A stretch of DNA of 58,448 bases from Candidatus Firestoneibacteriota bacterium (GTDB taxonomy: Bacteria; Oederibacteriota; D2-FULL-39-29). The notes beneath the pieces are model-generated. The model did not search any database and had not been told where the DNA came from. It saw nothing but the letters and a program-made list of their open reading frames with translations. Of the stretch, positions 50,466-56,372 are shown in pieces; positions within the stretch are counted from its first letter, which is position 1; every line of letters starts with the position of its first letter. The stretch covers positions 1 through 58,448 of the forward strand of contig CAITEH010000018.1 in NCBI GenBank assembly GCA_903891415.1, written 5' to 3'. Made by a program: the position numbers and the translations under genes.

Positions 50466-51554
50466 ATGACAGGTAAGACCGGGAAGAAAGGTGATACCGG
50501 CTGCGCGGTCAAGGATTGTTGCGGCAGGACTAAAATAGAAAAACATACCCCGCTTGCTGTGCTGGGCGCGGTGGAAACAAAAAGCGGGGATATCCCTGTT
50601 GTGGCGGCCAAACTGGCCTTCAGGGATATTCTTGGAAGTTTCCGTATGAGATGGGGCATAGGCAGGTACGGCTATTCCATAGAACCGGGCATTTACGCTT
50701 TGGGAAGACCGGATCCTTCCGCTCCCGTCTTTGTTACGGCAAATTACAAGATGTCTTTTGACAGGTTACGGAAGGAACTGCACGGGCTGGACTGCTTTAT
50801 CCTGGTGCTTGATACCGGGGGAATAAATGTCTGGTGTGCCGCCGGTAAGGGGACTTTTGGGACGGAAGAACTTATTGAACGCATTAAGACGGTAGGGTTA
50901 AAAAAAATAGTCAGGCACAGCCAGGTCATTCTCCCGCAGCTGGGTGCTCCCGGCGTTGCCGCTCATATTGTTTCGAAGAAGACGGGGTTTAAGATAATTT
51001 ACGGCCCCGTTAGAGCAAAAGATATTCCTCTTTTTATCAGGAACGGGTTTAAAGCCGGGGAGAAAATGAGACGGGTTGACTTTCCTTTTAAAGACAGGAT
51101 AGTTCTTACCCCTATGGAACTGGTGGCGGCCTATAAAATAATTCTCGGCGTACTGATCTTCCTCTGCCTCGTAGAGCTCATAACTGCCGGGCCCGTCTCG
51201 TCCAAAATATTCACGGAACTTCTTCCCTATCTTGGAGCCATAGCCGTTGGGGCCGTGTTAGCCCCGGCGCTTTTACCCTGGCTTCCCGGCCGTTCTTTCG
51301 CTTTTAAAGGCTGGACAGCGGGAATTATCTACGCCGTAATAATTGGATACCTTTTTTCTCCCGGACCCGGAACTTTTACGGCCTGGCTTTTTATACTGCC
51401 CGCGATGGTCTCTTTTATAACCTTGAATTTTACCGGTTGTTCGACCTACACTTCGCTCTCCGGAGTTCTAAGGGAGATGCGGTATGCTCTTCCGGCTTTG
51501 ATATTTTCGGCTCTTGCCGGTATAATTATTAAGTTTGTTTTTAACGGCTATTAA
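50466..51554 (+). CDS. hgcA: Mercury-methylation corrinoid protein HgcA
   Basis: 362 residues. Transfers a methyl group from its corrinoid to Hg(II), forming methylmercury with HgcB as reductant. The diagnostic cap-helix NVWCAAGKGTFGT (N121-T133) holds Cys124, the expected lower ligand to cobalt. The corrinoid-binding domain spans about 30-215; five membrane helices follow (about 219-240, 248-272, 283-300, 306-322, 340-360). This two-part layout is unique to HgcA versus CFeSP (AcsC/CdhD). N-terminus has extra cysteines (C13, C18, C19). ATG at 50466 has AGGAG; ATG at 50436 does not. It lies 74 bases after the thioredoxin gene in the ars series. Confidence 0.95.
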   Translation: MTGKTGKKGDTGCAVKDCCGRTKIEKHTPLAVLGAVETKSGDIPVVAAKLAFRDILGSFRMRWGIGRYGYSIEPGIYALGRPDPSAPVFVTANYKMSFDRLRKELHGLDCFILVLDTGGINVWCAAGKGTFGTEELIERIKTVGLKKIVRHSQVILPQLGAPGVAAHIVSKKTGFKIIYGPVRAKDIPLFIRNGFKAGEKMRRVDFPFKDRIVLTPMELVAAYKIILGVLIFLCLVELITAGPVSSKIFTELLPYLGAIAVGAVLAPALLPWLPGRSFAFKGWTAGIIYAVIIGYLFSPGPGTFTAWLFILPAMVSFITLNFTGCSTYTSLSGVLREMRYALPALIFSALAGIIIKFVFNGY

Positions 51555-51581
51555 GAATATTTTGTTAAGAGGAAAAACATT

Positions 51582-51854
51582 ATGCAATACCTGAAGAATG
51601 TGGCAACACTAAAAATGGATCCCAAACTTTGCACCGGCTGCGGGATGTGTCTTAAGGTCTGCCCGCACGCAGTATTCGCGCTCAGGAATAAGAAATCAGT
51701 AATTGTATCCAAAGACAGCTGTATGGAATGCGGGGCCTGCGCGAAGAACTGCGCGTTTCACGCTTTGAGTGTAAGAAGCGGAGTCGGCTGCGCGGCGGGT
51801 ATTATGTATGCGGCCCTTGCGGGAAAGGATCCCAAAAAAGAGGCCTGCTGTTAA
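51582..51854 (+). CDS. hgcB: Mercury-methylation ferredoxin HgcB
   Basis: 90 residues, 27 bases after hgcA. Two 4Fe-4S motifs: C17, C20, C23, C27 and C47, C50, C53, C57 (CTGCGMCLKVC; CMECGACAKNC). The family-specific extra Cys is C70 in SGVGCAAG, and the terminal CC (C89, C90) is present; these are thought to reduce the corrinoid and handle Hg(II). AGAGG before ATG. It completes a canonical pair. Confidence 0.95.
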   Translation: MQYLKNVATLKMDPKLCTGCGMCLKVCPHAVFALRNKKSVIVSKDSCMECGACAKNCAFHALSVRSGVGCAAGIMYAALAGKDPKKEACC

Positions 51855-51928
51855 ATTACTGGCAGCTGATAACTAATTCCCGATACTTGCTAAAGCAGTG
51901 TCTTCCGTTAATTTTGGGGCTTTTGTGG

Positions 51929-51960
51929 TTGAAAAGCTGGTCTCTTAGAGTATAATACTC
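51929..51960 (+). promoter_or_regulatory. Promoter after hgcB with a palindromic -10 box
   Basis: TTGAAA (51929-51934), 16-base spacer, TATAAT (51951-51956) set inside the palindrome GAGTAT-A-ATACTC (51948-51960). It would start a new transcript for the LolA-like gene. Confidence 0.65.
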
Positions 51961-51989
51961 GTAATAAATCTTTTTTCCGGAGGCAACAA

Positions 51990-52700
51990 ATGAGAAAAAT
52001 ATCCATAATGTTTTTGCTGGCGGTATTTTGCCTGCAAAGTGCTGTTTTTGGCGAAGAAGCAAAGGATATAATGAAAAAAGTAAGAGAGAAGGATGAGAAC
52101 ATAGGCAAAGTTTTTAAAACATTCAAAATGTCTTACGAAAAAAAAGCACCCTGGGGTTTTAAGGGGACCTTTGAAACTCTGATCAAAGGTGATAAAAAAA
52201 GAATGAATAATGGTTCCGGGACTTTCACTTCGGACATTGTTTTTGACGGAAAGACCTACTGGAGCCTTTTGGCTTTTGGCGGTATGGTAACCAAGCAAAA
52301 CAGCAAATATTATGATGATAACGATAAAGGTATTTATGGCTGGTGCAAGAGATTTAACGATAATGTCAAACTTACCGGCGAAGAAACTGTAGCGGATAGA
52401 AAATGCTATGTTATAGAAGGCGACGGCGGCGAGGAGTATCTGAAAAAGATCTGGGTGGATAAAAAAACATTAAGCCTTATCAAGGCCGCCGGCGGGAACA
52501 TGAAACTTGTTAATTCCGAATTTAAGTCTTTAAATGACGATTATGAAGTCCCCTTGAAGACGGACATATTCAAAGAAGATAAAATTGATATGGCTATTGT
52601 CGTCACGGTACTGGAGATAGATAAGGAAATTGCCGATTCGGTTTTTAAGGTGGACGCGAAGACAGAGAATAACCCGTTTGAAGGTCTTTTTGGTAAATAA
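51990..52700 (+). CDS. Secreted LolA-like outer-membrane lipoprotein-sorting protein
   Basis: 236 residues. A signal peptide (about 1-21, cut near VFG-EE) is followed by a LolA/LolB-like beta half-barrel pattern (FKTFKMSYEKKAPWGFKGTF, GKTYWSLLAF, YLKKIWVDKKTLSLIK). Such proteins carry lipoproteins or lipids across the periplasm; the assignment is to the broader fold, not to LolA itself. GGAGG precedes the ATG. Confidence 0.75.
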   Translation: MRKISIMFLLAVFCLQSAVFGEEAKDIMKKVREKDENIGKVFKTFKMSYEKKAPWGFKGTFETLIKGDKKRMNNGSGTFTSDIVFDGKTYWSLLAFGGMVTKQNSKYYDDNDKGIYGWCKRFNDNVKLTGEETVADRKCYVIEGDGGEEYLKKIWVDKKTLSLIKAAGGNMKLVNSEFKSLNDDYEVPLKTDIFKEDKIDMAIVVTVLEIDKEIADSVFKVDAKTENNPFEGLFGK

Positions 52701-52728
52701 ACTGCCCGCGTGAAAAAAGGGGGAATTA

Positions 52729-53277
52729 ATGGGGAATCTTAAAGTTGCCGGAATTTGCGGCAGTCTGCGCGGCGGGTCCTATAATAAAAAACTCCTGAAC
52801 TGCGCGGGAGTTATCATTTCGGAAATGGGACTGGAGATGGTAGAGGTTGATTTGAAGGTTTTAAACCTGCCTCTGTTTGACGCTGATCTGGAAGGTAAAG
52901 AACTTCCGGAAAGCGTGAAGAAGCTCAAGAAGTCGGTGGAAGAAGCGCATGCGGTCATAATTTCCTCACCGGAATACAATTATTCCATTTCGGGTGTTCT
53001 TAAGAATGCCCTGGACTGGCTTTCTCGGGGAGGCAAAAATTCCTTGAATTCAAAAATAGCGGTAATTATGGGGACAACTCCCGGCCCTTTTGGCACGGTA
53101 AGAGGGCAAAATCAGCTGCGCCAGATCCTGGCCTGCCTGAATGTGATAGTTCTCCCCCAGCCGCAAATAATGATCCCTTTTGCCGAAACGGCCTTTTCCG
53201 CGGACGGTTCTTTGAAGGATGAAAAAACAGCGCTGATGCTAAAAAGGCTTTTACAGTCAACACTGGACCCGAAATAA
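52729..53277 (+). CDS. NADPH-dependent FMN reductase
   Basis: 182 residues with a flavodoxin-like fold. FMN phosphate loop GICGSLRGGSYNKKLL and the family motif SSPEYNYSISGVLKNALDWL are clear. It reduces FMN, quinones or metals; ArsH and ChrR belong to the same superfamily, but this one is too short to call ArsH. It starts 28 bases after the LolA-like gene. Confidence 0.9.
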   Translation: MGNLKVAGICGSLRGGSYNKKLLNCAGVIISEMGLEMVEVDLKVLNLPLFDADLEGKELPESVKKLKKSVEEAHAVIISSPEYNYSISGVLKNALDWLSRGGKNSLNSKIAVIMGTTPGPFGTVRGQNQLRQILACLNVIVLPQPQIMIPFAETAFSADGSLKDEKTALMLKRLLQSTLDPK

Positions 53278-53369
53278 CGGGGAAATAAGAATTCGGCCGT
53301 CTTAGTTTGTTGTTTTTGCTTTCGGGAAAACCGGCAAGGAAGAGACTGCACACGACTGGTTTCCTGATT

Positions 53370-53432
53370 TTGTAGCTGCCCGATGGCGAAAGCGGACGCT
53401 TTAAAAACGCTCAATGAATTGAGCAACTACAA
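53370..53432 (+). repeat. Hairpin element related to 48295-48373
   Basis: GCTCAAT/ATTGAGC (53409-53424) followed by CAACTACAAG differs by two bases from the first hairpin of the acr3-arsC gap. TTTTGTAGCTGC lies upstream (about 53371-53383), so the two modules occur in swapped order. AAAGCG/CGCTTT forms another small stem. Confidence 0.65.
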
Positions 53433-53452
53433 GAAAAAGCACCCGCTTTTTC
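53433..53452 (+). terminator. Terminator after FMN reductase
   Basis: Eight-base stem GAAAAAGC/GCTTTTTC with a four-base loop, containing T5, 155 bases after the stop codon and upstream of the MarR promoter. Confidence 0.55.
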
Positions 53453-53477
53453 CTCCTTGAATAATTACGGAATATTC

Positions 53478-53506
53478 TTGACATGAAAACCTCTTTTTGC
53501 TAATAT
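53478..53506 (+). promoter_or_regulatory. Strong promoter of the MarR-efflux operon
   Basis: Consensus TTGACA (53478-53483), 17-base spacer, TAATAT (53501-53506). Confidence 0.8.
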
Positions 53507-53509
53507 TAG

Positions 53510-53531
53510 TTAGTTAGTGATAACTAACTAA
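53510..53531 (+). promoter_or_regulatory. Palindromic MarR operator
   Basis: TTAGTTAGT (53510-53518), GATA, ACTAACTAA (53523-53531): a perfect nine-base inverted repeat over the transcription start, probably bound by the MarR protein encoded directly downstream. Confidence 0.75.
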
Positions 53532-53542
53532 TGAGGTGCATT

Positions 53543-53998
53543 ATGCAGGCAGAAAAACTACTGGAGCAGATAATAGAATACTTCGGGTATGAATTCACCC
53601 GGGTAAATGAAGAGATGACCCGTATGAAAGATTATTCGGGCCTTACTTACGCCCAGATAGGTTATCTCGGCACCATTGCCCGGCTCGGGCATCCTTCGGT
53701 CACCGATCTCGCGGCCACCTTGAAGATCTCAAAACCTTCGGTCACGGTGGCGGTCCAGAAACTTTGCGCGGGCGGCTATCTTAAAAAAGTAAATTCCTGC
53801 CTGGATAAAAGGTCCTGGCATATACATTTGAATAACCGCGGCCAGAGGTTCCTTGAAGCGCATAAAAAGAGCCACGCGGCCGTGGCCAAAACCATCGCGG
53901 GAGCTTTTAAAGCGCGGGAAAGAGAAAAGCTTATGGAGATGCTGCAGAAGTTAGTTGAGCATATTACCGTTGAACGGCAAAAGACGGAGGGAAAATGA
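53543..53998 (+). CDS. MarR-family transcriptional regulator
   Basis: 151 residues. Winged helix with LGHPSVTDLAATLKISKPSVTVAVQKL as the recognition region and DKRSWHIHLNNRG as the wing. It likely represses its own efflux operon until an inducer binds. ATG at 53543 follows GAGGTG; an upstream ATG at 53531 lies at the edge of the operator. Stop overlaps the next start (ATGA). Confidence 0.9.
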   Translation: MQAEKLLEQIIEYFGYEFTRVNEEMTRMKDYSGLTYAQIGYLGTIARLGHPSVTDLAATLKISKPSVTVAVQKLCAGGYLKKVNSCLDKRSWHIHLNNRGQRFLEAHKKSHAAVAKTIAGAFKAREREKLMEMLQKLVEHITVERQKTEGK

Positions 53999-54822
53999 GA
54001 TCGGCGACCATTTTCTGGCAGAGCCAGAGCGGCAATACTTTCGGCTGCGTTCAAGCAGCGGCGGGGGAACTTTCCCGGGCGGGGACAGAGGTACACCTGC
54101 ACCATATTCTTTCCCAACTGCCTCCACGGCTTGACACCGAGGTCTATATTTTCGCGTTTCCGGTCTTTAATTTCAAACCGGCGTCGGCTATGAGGGATTT
54201 TATTAAGGGCCTGCCGGAAAAAGTAAAGGGAAAAAAGGCGCTTATAATCGTCAGCTGCACGGGGCTCTGGTCCGGCACCCCCTATACCCTGAAAAAAATA
54301 TTAAAGGAAAAAGGCCTGGACCTGTGCGGGGCTGTCCTGGCGCGCGGTTCAGAAAGTTATATACTTCTTAGAAAATATGTGAAACTTTTAAATAACAACG
54401 GCCAGCCGGATGAAAAACAGCTGCAAAAAGTCCGGGAGTTCATCGCCCGGGCCAATAAGGGGGAACTCAAGCCCCGCTTCTATATGTTCAATCCCTTTTC
54501 GTTGTTTTATTGGCTGGGCAGGATCTCTCCGGACAATGCTCCGGGTCGGGCCTTCTTCGGACGGGCCTGGGACCGGGGAAAATGCACCCTGTGCGGGTAC
54601 TGTTACGCGCTTTGCCCTTCAGGAGCCATAACCCGGGACGGGGAAATCCTTAAGTGCGAGGATAATAAATGCGTGGGCTGCTGCGGTTGTTTTAATATTT
54701 GTCCGGCCGGCGCGTGGACCACTCCGGTCTATAAAGCGGAAAATTTCTATAAAGGGCCATACGCAAAAGAGCTGATAAAAGAAGCCCTATTAAAAGGAAA
54801 GGAAGGCGGAAAAATAATATGA
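53995..54822 (+). CDS. EFR1-type flavodoxin-ferredoxin fusion
   Basis: 275 residues. N-terminal flavodoxin-like domain (IFWQSQSGNTFGCVQAAAG; AFPVFNFKPASAM) followed by two 4Fe-4S motifs (CTLCGYCYALCPSGA; CVGCCGCFNICPAGA). Members of EFR1 are presumed electron carriers. Between a MarR regulator and an efflux pump its substrate is unclear; it could reduce a toxic compound before export. Four-base overlaps on both sides. Confidence 0.9.
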   Translation: MRSATIFWQSQSGNTFGCVQAAAGELSRAGTEVHLHHILSQLPPRLDTEVYIFAFPVFNFKPASAMRDFIKGLPEKVKGKKALIIVSCTGLWSGTPYTLKKILKEKGLDLCGAVLARGSESYILLRKYVKLLNNNGQPDEKQLQKVREFIARANKGELKPRFYMFNPFSLFYWLGRISPDNAPGRAFFGRAWDRGKCTLCGYCYALCPSGAITRDGEILKCEDNKCVGCCGCFNICPAGAWTTPVYKAENFYKGPYAKELIKEALLKGKEGGKII

Positions 54823-56264
54823 ACTATTATGGTTTAACTTTAGTATTGCTGCTTTTTTCCGGGACCGCGTCAGGCCTGGAACTGGGCCGGGAAAATTATC
54901 TGAAACAGGTCAGGGAGGGCAACCTGCTGGTCAGGTCGGCTCTTACCGGCGCGGATTCAGCCGGAAAACTGATAGAAGAACAGAAACTCCTTACTTCGCC
55001 CTGGGCTTATTCCGGCTTCCAGCACGGCGTGGATACCAGCCCTACGGTTGACGCGATCGCTCAGATAGACACCCGGATTTTTGACGAGTTTACTTTTGGC
55101 GTGGAACAGAAAACGGATATAGGGCTTTCCGCACGCGTTTATTACGATATTCAGTATTATGATCTGGAAGGGATCCACCCGCTGGTCATTAATCTGGGGT
55201 TCGGGCTGCCTGTCAGCTTAAACCTGGTTACGACACCGAAATATTATTCCAACAAATTCGCGGCGGAGGTCAAACTTGACCTTCTCAGGAACGGTTTTGG
55301 GAGCGAGGTGCGTTCCACAAAAAAAGCCCTGGCGGCAAAGCACGAAGCGGCCTATTTTGAAAAAATGTACCAGGCCAAACAGGTCCTCCTGCAGGCGGAG
55401 ACGGCCTACTGGGAGCTTGCGCTTGCAAGAGAAGCCGTTAAGATACATGAACAGTTATTGAGCCGCGCCGAGAAGCTTGATAAATGGATGCAGGGCAGGA
55501 TAGACCTTAATCTTCAGGACCAGAGTGATATAAACCAGTCCAGGTCGGAGGTTCAATTTAGAAAGCTGGAATTAAGAGGCGCTCTGGATGCCGAAAAGTC
55601 AGCGGCCCGCGCGTTCAACTATCTCCGCGGCCTGGATTCGGAAAAAGTGGAAGCTGCACTTGTCTTGCCCGGAAAAAATGACTTTCAGCAGGAAATACGG
55701 CCTGCCGATCCGGAAAAGCGCCTTGACTACCGGGCTTTGCTCCGGAATCTTGAAGCGGCAAAAGCAAGCGCGGCCCTGAAGAAAGAAGTGCTCTCGCCGG
55801 AACTTTCTCTCGGCGCTTCCGCGTCTCTTAATGCCGCCGACGCTGTTTTTTCTTCTGCCTGGAATAATTCATTTAAAGCCGACAAATATATTTATGGGGC
55901 CGGCCTCAATTTCAGGGTGCCTCTGGATTTTCCCTCCGGAGTACTGGAAAAGGCCTATGAGGACGAGTACAGGTCCCTGGAACTATATTGTGAAGCAAAG
56001 CGCCTGGAACTCAGAACTGAATGGGCGGAGCTCAACAGGAAACTTCTTGATATCAGGGAACGGCTGGTACTGGCCGAAGAATTAGAGCGGCTCCAGAAAA
56101 ATAAAGCCGATGCCGAAAGAGACCGTTTGAGCAAAGGGAACAGTGTTACCGCCCAGGTTTTGATGTTCGAACAGGACTGGTCCAAGAGCCAGCTGGGCGT
56201 TCTGGAAATTAAAAAGGGAATCCTCGGTATAATAGCAAAGTTAAAACTTTTCGAAGAAAGGTGA
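54819..56264 (+). CDS. TolC-family outer-membrane efflux protein
   Basis: 481 residues, normal length. Signal peptide followed by a duplicated helical-barrel pattern (AYWELALAREAVKIHEQLL; QDQSDINQSRSEVQFRKLEL). It forms the outer-membrane duct of a tripartite pump with the RND protein downstream. ATG overlaps the previous stop. Confidence 0.88.
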   Translation: MNYYGLTLVLLLFSGTASGLELGRENYLKQVREGNLLVRSALTGADSAGKLIEEQKLLTSPWAYSGFQHGVDTSPTVDAIAQIDTRIFDEFTFGVEQKTDIGLSARVYYDIQYYDLEGIHPLVINLGFGLPVSLNLVTTPKYYSNKFAAEVKLDLLRNGFGSEVRSTKKALAAKHEAAYFEKMYQAKQVLLQAETAYWELALAREAVKIHEQLLSRAEKLDKWMQGRIDLNLQDQSDINQSRSEVQFRKLELRGALDAEKSAARAFNYLRGLDSEKVEAALVLPGKNDFQQEIRPADPEKRLDYRALLRNLEAAKASAALKKEVLSPELSLGASASLNAADAVFSSAWNNSFKADKYIYGAGLNFRVPLDFPSGVLEKAYEDEYRSLELYCEAKRLELRTEWAELNRKLLDIRERLVLAEELERLQKNKADAERDRLSKGNSVTAQVLMFEQDWSKSQLGVLEIKKGILGIIAKLKLFEER

Positions 56265-56270
56265 GAAGAA

Positions 56271-56331
56271 GGGTGCTAGGTTTTAGGTCCTAGGTTCTAG
56301 GAAAAAAAGCTTTATCTAACACCTAGCACCC
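56271..56331 (+). repeat. Inverted repeat between tolC-like and RND genes
   Basis: GGGTGCTAGGT (56271-56281) pairs with ACCTAGCACCC (56321-56331). CTAGG repeats (TCCTAGGTTCTAGG) fill the loop. It may fold in the transcript or be a small repeat insertion. Confidence 0.7.
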
Positions 56332-56372
56332 AGCACCTTGTATCTATTTCTTCCTTTAAAGGAGTTCTTTAT

